From Chloroflexota bacterium (GTDB taxonomy: Bacteria > Chloroflexota > Dehalococcoidia > GIF9 > UBA5629): a stretch of DNA of 6,926 nt. A program made the translations under genes and the position numbers. Shown here piece after piece: positions 1 to 5,650 of the stretch (position 1 is the first letter of the stretch; every line of letters starts with the position of its first letter). The stretch is taken from contig JAPLHL010000340.1 in the NCBI GenBank assembly GCA_026389655.1, positions 1 through 6,926 on the forward strand. The letters are read 5' to 3'. The notes under the pieces were generated by a model. The model was not told the origin of the DNA. It did no database searches and was given only the letters and a program-made list of their open reading frames with translations.

Positions 1-1518
1 CGGACTATCCCTGAAGAAGGTCAGTTTCTTGCTTTTCTGCACTATTTTGGCTTCTGCTATCATAAGGGGACTCTTGGCCAATTTAGCGTGAAACCGGGCC
101 TGGTTTTTCTGAGCCTGATAAAACATTTGTTTCCGGCTCCCGGTGTCCGTTTTCCTGCCCATGATGTCTTTGAGAAAATCCCCCGTGAACACTTCCTTGA
201 AAACTTCGGGATGCTCAGGCCGGTCCCATACGAGACTTTCCACAGACATATTTCTTACATCGTGGGGATAAATTCCCCTCTGACGGAATGCCTGGATGAA
301 AGCCAGACGGTAGTTGTAACGATCGTCGGCTACAAGATCGTAGTCGGCTGTGATCAAAGCTCTAAGGTAATCGCCAAAATTGATATCCACCGGAGGGCAG
401 TAGTCAAGTGCACGAATACAGATCTGCAGTATCTGCCCCGCCGTTTTTGCCGCTTCCTCTGCCAGCGAATCGACAAGGTCGGGATACAGTTCGCCTTCAG
501 GCAATATGCCTGTGCCGCCTGTGGCAACTCTGATCACACTGGCAATCCTCGATTTGTATATCATATTGAATGCGTCGAATACGGCAGCTACAAGTATCGA
601 ACCGCGGGCATGCACTTCCGTTAGAGTATGAATTTTCTCAGGATCAGGCGTCTCGGGAACCCAATTGCCATTCTTATCATAATCTCCGATAGCGCTACGC
701 AAAGCTCCGCGGTTTCCAATTGCCTGGCCAAACTGGAATGCCAACTCCCCGAGAAGATTCTCGCTTTTCAGATCCCCCCGTGTTCGGGCTATCTGGTGAC
801 GCAGCACTTCAGGATAGGTAAAATGCTGGAACAGGGCCACTATATCGGCAAAAGCCTCATGAAAAGCCAGTACATCCTCATTGGAAGGTTCTATGAATCT
901 TGCGTGCATACCATCGAGCAGCGCATGAGTTGTCTCATGGGCAATAATGTCGTGCGAGAGACAACCGAATACTATTTCGCCCGGATAATTGTCAGACTGA
1001 TCGGCGGCCTCCGCCGGAAAATAACCAAATAACAACGCCTTCTTAGCGGGGCTGTAATACGCATTGGCTTCCCGCAGGGCATGAGGATAAATGCGCAAGC
1101 GCCCGACATATTCAGTTTGTTTGTTCCCGGGTGCATTTAAGTTCAGGTGCGGCGCCCATAACGCTCTGCGCCCGAGGGCCTTTTCAAAATGGGCAATTGT
1201 AGTACGGGCGACGGCGTATACCATTTGTTGATGAAACTGAGGACTGCCCACCGAGGGCGGAAGTCCATCCTGCGCCAGTATTAACGGGTCATTCAGGTCT
1301 ACCGGAGCGTAGAACACCTGGCTGGCCGGGTCATAATCGACAACTTCAAGATAATCGTCCATGGGGCCAATCTTCAGGTCGTTGTCCCACGGAAGATTGG
1401 CTACTACCTCGTTGATTCCACATGTTCCAATGCGGCGGCTTAGGCTGGGATCAAAGGCAAAATGGCGCAAGTGCCGATACGGTGGTTTGGGGATTCTTTC
1501 TTTCGTTGATACCTCCAT
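1..1518 (-). CDS. HExxH gluzincin-type metallopeptidase, M4-like (partial, C-terminus beyond left edge)
   Basis: The minus-strand frame is open from an ATG at 1518 to base 1, giving 506 codons with no stop, so the C-terminus lies outside the window. A strong Shine-Dalgarno (GGGAGGTGA) sits six bases before the ATG. The zinc site is visible: the HETTH motif at residues 194-198 in the context HDIIAHETTHALLDG, followed by HEAFADI at 220-226, whose Glu221 fits the third zinc ligand of gluzincins (ExxxD). A VHARG stretch around His303, followed by an Ala-rich helix, resembles the region holding the catalytic His of thermolysin-type M4 enzymes; this last point is inference. The N-terminus has no signal peptide or membrane segment, so a cytoplasmic protein is likely, unlike secreted M4 enzymes with a propeptide. 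A conserved-looking block DYCPPVDINFGDYLRA lies near residues 372-387. The physiological substrate is unknown. The gene is probably monocistronic, behind its own promoter at 1717-1745. Confidence 0.88.
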   Translation of the reverse strand, partial: MEVSTKERIPKPPYRHLRHFAFDPSLSRRIGTCGINEVVANLPWDNDLKIGPMDDYLEVVDYDPASQVFYAPVDLNDPLILAQDGLPPSVGSPQFHQQMVYAVARTTIAHFEKALGRRALWAPHLNLNAPGNKQTEYVGRLRIYPHALREANAYYSPAKKALLFGYFPAEAADQSDNYPGEIVFGCLSHDIIAHETTHALLDGMHARFIEPSNEDVLAFHEAFADIVALFQHFTYPEVLRHQIARTRGDLKSENLLGELAFQFGQAIGNRGALRSAIGDYDKNGNWVPETPDPEKIHTLTEVHARGSILVAAVFDAFNMIYKSRIASVIRVATGGTGILPEGELYPDLVDSLAEEAAKTAGQILQICIRALDYCPPVDINFGDYLRALITADYDLVADDRYNYRLAFIQAFRQRGIYPHDVRNMSVESLVWDRPEHPEVFKEVFTGDFLKDIMGRKTDTGSRKQMFYQAQKNQARFHAKLAKSPLMIAEAKIVQKSKKLTFFRDSP

Positions 1519-1576
1519 GTCAGTTCACCTCCCGGATTAATCAACCCTCTTTCTCAATAAACCTCTCATCTATGAT

Positions 1577-1598
1577 CCATTAAGTTTTTCGTTAATGG
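1577..1598 (-). repeat. Inverted repeat in the metallopeptidase leader
   Basis: CCATTAA (1577-1583) and TTAATGG (1592-1598) form a perfect 7-bp inverted repeat around an 8-base loop. It lies about 60-80 bases upstream of the metallopeptidase ATG, inside the roughly 190-base leader predicted from the promoter at 1717-1745. It could be an RNA hairpin or an operator. It is AT-rich and has no U-tract, so it is not a terminator. The rest of 1519-1740 holds no gene that I can see. Confidence 0.4.
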
Positions 1599-1615
1599 TC
1601 TGACAATACGATACG

Positions 1616-1635
1616 ATTATACACCCTTCTGTCAA
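1616..1635 (-). promoter_or_regulatory. Secondary promoter-like hexamers in the peptidase leader
   Basis: On the minus strand a perfect TTGACA (1630-1635) and a perfect TATAAT (1616-1621) occur only 8 bases apart. That is too close to act as one -35/-10 pair. TTGACA could instead use TATCGT with a 16-base spacer, or TATAAT could act with a poor -35. This is a weaker alternative to the promoter at 1717-1745. Confidence 0.25.
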
Positions 1636-1716
1636 GCCATTTTGTCTAATCGTTTGGGAAGGGATAATTCGGTGGCTAAACATGGATAATACCGGGCCTC
1701 TGAACGGAAAAGAATT

Positions 1717-1745
1717 ATTATAGTTTTAGTCTTCTTGACTGTCGA
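1717..1745 (-). promoter_or_regulatory. sigma70-like promoter for the metallopeptidase gene
   Basis: The minus strand reads TCGACA (-35, one mismatch to consensus, 1740-1745), a 17-base spacer, then a perfect TATAAT (-10, 1717-1722). Predicted transcription starts near 1710, leaving a leader of about 190 bases before the ATG at 1518. The -35 directly follows the U-tract of the terminator of the upstream RRM gene, so one transcription unit ends where the next begins. Confidence 0.6.
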
Positions 1746-1810
1746 TAAATAAAAGCCCGCCACTTCCACCCAATAATGATCCTGACCGTCAGGGTGATAA
1801 ATGGCGGGCT
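1743..1810 (-). terminator. Rho-independent terminator of the RRM protein gene
   Basis: Read on the minus strand, AGCCCGCCA (1802-1810) pairs perfectly with TGGCGGGCT (1754-1762), and TTTTATTTAT follows. That is a GC-rich 9-bp stem with a U-rich tail about 30 bases after the RRM gene's stop. The loop is unusually long at about 39 bases. It contains two competing small stems, CACCC/GGGTG (1767-1771 with 1792-1796) and CCTGA/TCAGG (1781-1785 with 1789-1793), that share bases. Confidence 0.8.
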
Positions 1811-1840
1811 AATAATTCAAAGTCCGTTAAAGTTTACAGC

Positions 1841-2179
1841 CTAGCGCCTGCGAGGCGGTTTTCGTTTGCCCAGGAAGCTACCGCCTGACCTGCCTCCACC
1901 ACCACCAAAGGACCTGCCGCCTCCGCCACGGTTCTCCGTGCGGGGCCTGGCTTCGCTGATATCAAGCGTCCTGTTCTTAAGCATTTTTCCTTTTAGACCT
2001 GCGAGTGCGGCCGCGCCTTCCTCTTTGTTTGGCATTTCCACAAAGGCAAATCCACGCGGCTGCCCGCTGAATTTGTCCTTGATTATCGCTATTGAGGAAA
2101 TCTCCCCAAATGCAGCAAATTCCGCTTTTATGTCCTCTTCCGTCACCTCACGGGCCAAATTGCCAACGAAAATATTCAT
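1841..2179 (-). CDS. Small RRM-domain RNA-binding protein with Gly/Arg-rich tail
   Basis: This 112-residue protein has one RNA recognition motif: RNP2 is IFVGNL at residues 3-8 and RNP1 is RGFAFVEM at 42-49, with the aromatic positions that stack on RNA bases. The RRM ends near residue 78. A glycine-rich, arginine-containing linker (84-100) and a very basic end (KRKPPRRR) follow, as in the short cold- or stress-associated RNA-binding proteins of cyanobacteria and many other bacteria. The ATG at 2179 is chosen because AAAGGAGGT lies seven bases upstream and the RRM begins at once. The frame stays open 50 codons further upstream, but that stretch crosses a hairpin and the end of the neighbouring gene. 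A terminator follows the gene. I see no convincing promoter of its own, so it may depend on read-through from the zinc-ribbon gene. The likely role is RNA chaperone or post-transcriptional regulator; its targets cannot be seen. Confidence 0.93.
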   Translation of the reverse strand: MNIFVGNLAREVTEEDIKAEFAAFGEISSIAIIKDKFSGQPRGFAFVEMPNKEEGAAALAGLKGKMLKNRTLDISEARPRTENRGGGGRSFGGGGGRSGGSFLGKRKPPRRR

Positions 2180-2235
2180 TTGAATACCTCCTTTATATCG
2201 AAACCAATAAATACCGCCGGAGCGGCAGGGATGTT

Positions 2236-2270
2236 TAAAGTGCGGGCAGTGTTTTGCCACCCGCACTTTA
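2236..2270 (-). terminator. Perfect 11-bp hairpin between the zinc-ribbon and RRM genes
   Basis: TAAAGTGCGGG (2236-2246) and CCCGCACTTTA (2260-2270) form a perfect 11-bp stem around a 13-base loop. It lies 14 bases after the zinc-ribbon stop and about 57 bases before the RRM start. The A-tract/GC stem/T-tract layout is that of a terminator, but the U-run is only three bases and is inside the stem, so termination may be partial. It could instead protect or delimit the 3' end of the upstream message. Confidence 0.55.
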
Positions 2271-2283
2271 TCTGATACTGAAT

Positions 2284-2580
2284 TTAGCGGGATTTGCCAA
2301 GCTTGGTCTTTGCATAACAAGTTATGCAATATACAGGCCTGTCTTCACGCGGCTGAAAGGGAACTTCTGTGGCCTGTCCGCATTCTGCGCAGACTGCCGC
2401 TACCATCTTGCGAGGGCCCTGTCTATCACCACCATCAGCCTTTCTGGTCTGGCGGCAAGCCGGACAGCGCTTGGGCTCATTGGTATATCCCTTGGAAGCA
2501 AAAAATTCCTGTTCCTTTGCAGTGAACGTGAAACTAGTTTTGCATTCCGAGCACTGGATATCTTTGTCCTGAAAACTCAC
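2284..2580 (-). CDS. Double zinc-ribbon protein (zf-trcl type), GTG start
   Basis: This 98-residue protein has four CxxC knuckles: Cys10/13 with Cys39/42 (CPAC) and Cys64/67 (CAEC) with Cys85/88. They should bind two zinc ions in two tandem ribbons. The first half (SFTFTAKEQEFF, then GYTNEPKRCPACR) is typical of the probable zinc-ribbon domain family (zf-trcl). The second half (CAECG, then RPVYCITC) matches the small ribbon often attached to it. No catalytic residues are seen and the function is not established; a nucleic-acid or protein-binding role is inferred. The start is GTG at 2580, six bases after AAGGAGGT. That start region is folded in a hairpin (2580-2626). The RRM gene lies 104 bases downstream on the same strand. 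Confidence 0.9.
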   Translation of the reverse strand: MSFQDKDIQCSECKTSFTFTAKEQEFFASKGYTNEPKRCPACRQTRKADGGDRQGPRKMVAAVCAECGQATEVPFQPREDRPVYCITCYAKTKLGKSR

Positions 2581-2626
2581 TGGATGACCTCCTTATAGTT
2601 AGTTGGTTAGAGCTATGGTCATCCAG
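2580..2626 (-). promoter_or_regulatory. Hairpin occluding the ribosome binding site of the zinc-ribbon gene
   Basis: In the minus-strand mRNA, CTGGATGACC (2617-2626) is perfectly complementary to GGTCATCCAG (2580-2589). The 3' arm takes in the GGT of the Shine-Dalgarno AAGGAGGT, the whole spacer and the first G of the GTG start. A possible inner stem ATAG/CTAT (2613-2616 with 2595-2598) would leave the AAGGA of the Shine-Dalgarno as a 5-base bulge and a 14-base loop. This geometry suggests control of translation initiation, for example by temperature or by a protein. No known riboswitch class is recognised. Confidence 0.55.
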
Positions 2627-2694
2627 CGCTTTGAGTAAATCGAATTTAATTTAACTAATTACCTGATAACCTAAAACTTCAACCACCGCTATAA

Positions 2695-2724
2695 AGTATA
2701 TAGCAATCTTAATAATTTGTACAA
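2695..2724 (-). promoter_or_regulatory. Possible promoter for the zinc-ribbon gene, with palindrome
   Basis: The minus strand has TTGTAC (2719-2724), an 18-base spacer and TATACT (2695-2700; five of six matches). The -35 is poor and sits in a perfect 10-base palindrome, TTTGTACAAA (2716-2725), which could be a repressor site. It would give a leader of about 110 bases ending in the occluding hairpin. The remainder of the 240-base divergent gap (2581-2820) is AT-rich and holds no gene. Confidence 0.35.
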
Positions 2725-2744
2725 AACTCCGACGTTCAGCCGCG

Positions 2745-2774
2745 TTGACAATATCGCCTCTTCAGGCATAAACT
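2745..2774 (+). promoter_or_regulatory. sigma70-like promoter for the acyl-CoA synthetase alpha gene
   Basis: A perfect TTGACA (2745-2750), an 18-base spacer and TAAACT (2769-2774; four of six matches) predict transcription from about 2780. That start leaves a short leader of about 40 bases before the TTG at 2821, with a Shine-Dalgarno in between. It would put the GTG at 2788 almost at the 5' end of the message. Confidence 0.55.
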
Positions 2775-2820
2775 AACCTGTTATTTTGTGTACAAGAAAT
2801 TTAACAAAAGGAGCTCTCCC

Positions 2821-4203
2821 TTGGACAGTAAAGATATGATGAAACGGCTGGTCGAACCCGAGTCTGTAGCCATTATAGGCGCAACACGCAAGACCGGGGA
2901 ATTTGCCTTGAATTTAGTACAACACCTGCTTGCTTATGGTTATACGGGCAAGGTATACCCGGTCAACCCAAATGCATCAGAGATATCAGGTGTGCAGGCT
3001 TACCACAGCGTAGGCGAGATCGACGCTCATATCGACCAGGCAGTTATTATGACGCCACGGGAAGCTGTACCCGGCACATTGAAAGAATGCGCCGATAAGG
3101 GGATCGCATGCGCTGTTGTCGTGGCACAGGGCTTCAATGACGCCGGTGATAAAGAAGGAAAGGAACTGAACCGGCAAATGAAAGATGTCATCCGCGATAC
3201 CGGCATAAGGGTACTTGGGCCCAATACATTTGGCATAGCTAACGGATTTATCAATTTCAGTTCCTCCTTCGCACAAATAAGATTGGATAAAGTCCCGGTA
3301 GGCGTTATCTGCCAGTCCGGAACCTTCTTTCACGGCTTCCCAGAGTTCAGGTTAACAGGAAAGGGCATCGATATTGGCAACGCCTGTGACATCGGTTTCA
3401 TAGAAAGCCTCGAGTATTTTGAGGATGACCCGCAGGTCAAGGTCATAGGCCTTCACATCGAGGGTATAAATGACACTAAACGTTTCCTTGAGACGGCGCG
3501 ACGTATTTCTTTAAAAAAGCCCATCATAGCTTTGAAAACCGGCAAAAGCGATCGCGCCGCAAAAGCCATGCAGTCACATACCGGCTCCCTGGCCGGGAAC
3601 ACCCTGCTTTGGGACTCTGCACTGAAAAGTGCAGGGATCATAAGGGTGAATGACATGGAAGAGTTCTATGATATTGTCAGGTTATTTACCATTGCCCCTC
3701 TGATGAAAAATAACAGGATTGCCGTGGCCACCTACAGCGGGGCTGCTGGAATCATGACTATGGATGCGCTACAGGGTTCAGGTGTGGAAATGGGTGAGCT
3801 CTCCACTCAAACCCTTCAAAAATTAAAGGATATAGCCCCACCCTGGCTTCACGTCGGTAACCCGGTAGATTTCTGGCCGATAATGCAGGCGGCTCCGAAC
3901 CAGGGACTCGCAATGCGGGACATACTGGATATCCTGCTTTCTGACGACGAACTGGGGGGCGTTATGTTCCTGCAATTAGCTTTCGTAGACAGGACTGCTG
4001 AGGGTCTCAGGATGTTCCTGAATTATATGGCAGCCAGATTCCCCGATAAGTCTTTCATCTCAGCAATACCGGGATCGAGCGACGTACAATGCATTACCGG
4101 ATTACAGCAGGATGGCAAGCATGTCGCGTACCCGACCCCTGAAAGGGCTGCAAGGGCGTTCTCGCGCCTGTGGCAATATTCCAGGTTAAGAAACGGGTTC
4201 TAA
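2821..4203 (+). CDS. acdA: ADP-forming acyl-CoA (acetate-CoA) synthetase, alpha subunit
   Basis: With the beta subunit, this enzyme converts acyl-CoA, ADP and phosphate to the free acid, CoA and ATP, a substrate-level phosphorylation step of anaerobes. At 460 residues it matches the usual separate alpha subunit (about 460). The CoA-binding Rossmann domain opens with SVAIIGATRKTGE (residues 15-27). A succinyl-CoA-ligase-like domain follows, with the QSG turn near 165. His253 in SHTGSLAG is the residue phosphorylated during catalysis in this family, and IEG (213-215) carries the conserved acidic residue. The start is taken as TTG 2821 because AAAAGGAG lies seven bases upstream; GTG 2788 has no ribosome binding site, and ATG 2836 is too far from one. 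There is no ATP-grasp domain, so the protein needs a partner, which is encoded convergently next door. The acyl substrate cannot be told; acetate, branched or aromatic acids are all known in the family. It is cytoplasmic. Confidence 0.92.
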   Translation: MDSKDMMKRLVEPESVAIIGATRKTGEFALNLVQHLLAYGYTGKVYPVNPNASEISGVQAYHSVGEIDAHIDQAVIMTPREAVPGTLKECADKGIACAVVVAQGFNDAGDKEGKELNRQMKDVIRDTGIRVLGPNTFGIANGFINFSSSFAQIRLDKVPVGVICQSGTFFHGFPEFRLTGKGIDIGNACDIGFIESLEYFEDDPQVKVIGLHIEGINDTKRFLETARRISLKKPIIALKTGKSDRAAKAMQSHTGSLAGNTLLWDSALKSAGIIRVNDMEEFYDIVRLFTIAPLMKNNRIAVATYSGAAGIMTMDALQGSGVEMGELSTQTLQKLKDIAPPWLHVGNPVDFWPIMQAAPNQGLAMRDILDILLSDDELGGVMFLQLAFVDRTAEGLRMFLNYMAARFPDKSFISAIPGSSDVQCITGLQQDGKHVAYPTPERAARAFSRLWQYSRLRNGF

Positions 4204-4887
4204 GATAATCCTGGCGTCTACCGCCATTGCCCCGTCCTTGTATGCGAATATGGGGTTGAGGTCAAGCTCCTTGATCTCCGGATTTTTATCGACGAAGTCA
4301 GAGACCTTCACGATGAGGTCCTCAAGATAGGGGATATCCGCAGGGTCCTGCCCGCGATAGCCCTTTAAAATGGGGAATCCCTTAATTTCTCCTATCATTT
4401 CTGAAGCATCACGCTTGGTCATAGGAACAATTCTGAAGGATACATCTTTGAGAACTTCAACAAGTATGCCGCCGAGGCCGAACATTATGACCGGGCCGAA
4501 CTGGGCATCCTTTGTCATACCGATTATGACCTCAATACCCTGCCTGGCCATCTTCTGCACGGAAATACCAACTATTTTTGCTTTTGGATAATGTTTTTTC
4601 ACGTTTGTCAGGATCTCAGTATAAGCTTTACCAACCTGCGTGCCATTCTGAATACCCAGCTTTACGCCGCCTGCATCGCTCTTATGGACTACATCGGGCG
4701 ATACAATCTTCATGACCACGGGAAATCCCATCTTCCTGGCCAATTCCATAGCTTCCGTTTTGGTTGTTGCCAGTTTTGTTTCAATCACAGGGATTTTGGC
4801 GACCTTGAGCAGGTCTTTGGACTCTATTTCAGTTAATAAAGTCCTCTTTTCTTTCCTGGCTTTTTCCAAAATTTCAGCTTTCATCAT
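4186..4887 (-). CDS. acdB: ADP-forming acyl-CoA (acetate-CoA) synthetase, beta subunit (ATP-grasp)
   Basis: This 233-residue protein matches the usual length of the separate beta subunit, which binds the nucleotide. It opens with a helical region (KEKRTLLTEIESKDLLKVA) and continues with the ATP-grasp fold. SPDVVHKSDAGGVKLGI (63-79) contains His68, aligned by motif with the second active-site His described for archaeal enzymes. MFGLGGILVEVLKDVSFR (135-152) is the glycine-rich and metal/phosphate region. LDLNP (208-212) carries an Asp that fits the conserved catalytic Asp. All key residues are present. The ATG at 4887 has AGGAG six bases upstream; an adjacent in-frame ATG at 4884 is nearly as good. 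The gene converges on the alpha gene and the two stop regions overlap by 18 bp, leaving no room for a terminator. It has its own candidate promoter at 4943-4971. Confidence 0.93.
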   Translation of the reverse strand: MMKAEILEKARKEKRTLLTEIESKDLLKVAKIPVIETKLATTKTEAMELARKMGFPVVMKIVSPDVVHKSDAGGVKLGIQNGTQVGKAYTEILTNVKKHYPKAKIVGISVQKMARQGIEVIIGMTKDAQFGPVIMFGLGGILVEVLKDVSFRIVPMTKRDASEMIGEIKGFPILKGYRGQDPADIPYLEDLIVKVSDFVDKNPEIKELDLNPIFAYKDGAMAVDARIILEPVS

Positions 4888-4942
4888 TTTTCTCTCCTAA
4901 TAATGGAAAATCTAATAAGAATGTAAACGCAGAATTTGCTAC

Positions 4943-4971
4943 ATTTTAGCCAATATATAGCCTGATTGCAA
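4943..4971 (-). promoter_or_regulatory. Candidate promoter for the synthetase beta gene
   Basis: The minus strand has TTGCAA (4966-4971; four of six), a 17-base spacer and TAAAAT (4943-4948; five of six), giving a leader of about 50 bases before the ATG at 4887. TTGCAA is its own reverse complement, so the same six bases can serve as the -35 of the divergent flavoprotein promoter. Confidence 0.45.
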
Positions 4972-4995
4972 AATGCCCGCGTAAAGTTATATCAT
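4966..4995 (+). promoter_or_regulatory. Candidate promoter for the flavoprotein/dehydrogenase operon
   Basis: TTGCAA (4966-4971; four of six), an 18-base spacer and TATCAT (4990-4995; five of six) predict a start near 5002, about 20 bases before the flavoprotein ATG at 5023. The -35 is shared with the minus-strand promoter of the beta gene, so the two polymerases would compete for the site. Confidence 0.38.
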
Positions 4996-5022
4996 TTCAT
5001 TTTGATTAGGGAATCAATCAAC

Positions 5023-5625
5023 ATGTCTCAATATACAGGTCCCCGTAAACTAAAGCTGCTGTGTATTTCCGGCAGCCCGCGCCGCGGCGGCAACACCGAC
5101 CGTCTATTGAATGAGGCCGTTGCCGGGGCAGCCGGCAGGGGCGCGCAGGTAAAGCAGGTAATCCTGGCTGACCTGGATACCGCACCCTGTCAGCACTGCG
5201 ACGGATGCATCCAGACGGGAGGAAGGTGCGTCATCGAGGATGACATGCAGGAGATACACCAGGACCTGCGTGAGTTCGACCGTTTTATACTTGCATCGCC
5301 TATATTTTTTATGGGTGTTACAGCCCAGGCCAAGACCATGATTGACCGGTGCCAGGCACTCTGGGTCATCAAATACTTGATGAAGCTGCCGATAGGCTTA
5401 AATAAGGATGTACCCAGGAAAGGCGCTTTTATTTCGGTTGGAGGCCAAAACTACAGTAACCTTTTTCAAGGGTCGGTCGCCACGGTCAAAAGCTGGTTCA
5501 AAGCACTGGACGTAGATTACACGGCAGACCTGCTGGTGCCGGGTATAGAAAATTATAATGCCATTACTAACCATCCAACAGCCCTGAAAGATGCATTCAC
5601 AATCGGGCAACAGATAGTCAGTTAA
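5023..5625 (+). CDS. Iron-sulfur flavoprotein-like NAD(P)H/FMN reductase-family protein
   Basis: This 200-residue flavodoxin-fold protein starts its first strand at KLLCISGSPRRGGNTD (11-26), the FMN phosphate-binding loop of the NADPH-dependent FMN reductase family. CQHCDGCIQTGGRC (56-69) gives Cys56, 59, 62 and 69, a Cx2Cx2Cx6C pattern that fits the compact [4Fe-4S] motif of archaeal and bacterial iron-sulfur flavoproteins. ASPIFFMGVTAQAKTMIDR (91-109) is the second conserved block of the family, lining the flavin. It probably shuttles electrons in the cytoplasm; its donor and acceptor are unknown. The start at ATG 5023 has a weak Shine-Dalgarno (TTAGGGA, 11 bases away). An upstream in-frame TTG at 4966 has none and lies in the promoter. 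The dehydrogenase follows after 25 bases in the same operon, so this could be a redox partner of it (inference). Confidence 0.88.
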   Translation: MSQYTGPRKLKLLCISGSPRRGGNTDRLLNEAVAGAAGRGAQVKQVILADLDTAPCQHCDGCIQTGGRCVIEDDMQEIHQDLREFDRFILASPIFFMGVTAQAKTMIDRCQALWVIKYLMKLPIGLNKDVPRKGAFISVGGQNYSNLFQGSVATVKSWFKALDVDYTADLLVPGIENYNAITNHPTALKDAFTIGQQIVS

Positions 5626-5650
5626 AAACGAGTTATATTAGGAGGGTGAC

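Noticed and set aside
88..1032. Two plus-strand open frames (88-624 and 628-1032) of 178 and 134 codons
   Set aside because: They lie entirely antisense to the metallopeptidase, whose minus-strand frame is continuous, has a strong ribosome binding site and holds the HETTH motif. The plus-strand translations resemble no family and are not consistently preceded by ribosome binding sites.
2180..2329. A 50-residue N-terminal extension of the RRM protein
   Set aside because: It crosses the intergenic hairpin and overlaps the end of the zinc-ribbon gene in another frame. The ATG at 2179 has an ideal ribosome binding site and the RRM starts there.
2254..2598. Plus-strand open frame of 114 codons
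   Set aside because: It is antisense to the zinc-ribbon gene, which has four well-spaced CxxC motifs.
2599..2622. Mini open frame of seven codons (ATG at 2622, minus strand) in the zinc-ribbon leader, considered as a leader peptide
   Set aside because: It has no Shine-Dalgarno, and its ATG arises from the hairpin arm. The codon content shows no attenuation signal.
4370..4900. Plus-strand open frames of 62-81 codons within the beta subunit region
   Set aside because: They are shadows of the minus-strand ATP-grasp gene, which carries all its family motifs.
4966..5022. Upstream TTG start for the flavoprotein (19 extra residues)
   Set aside because: There is no ribosome binding site, the residues are unlike the family's N-terminus, and the region overlaps the probable promoter.
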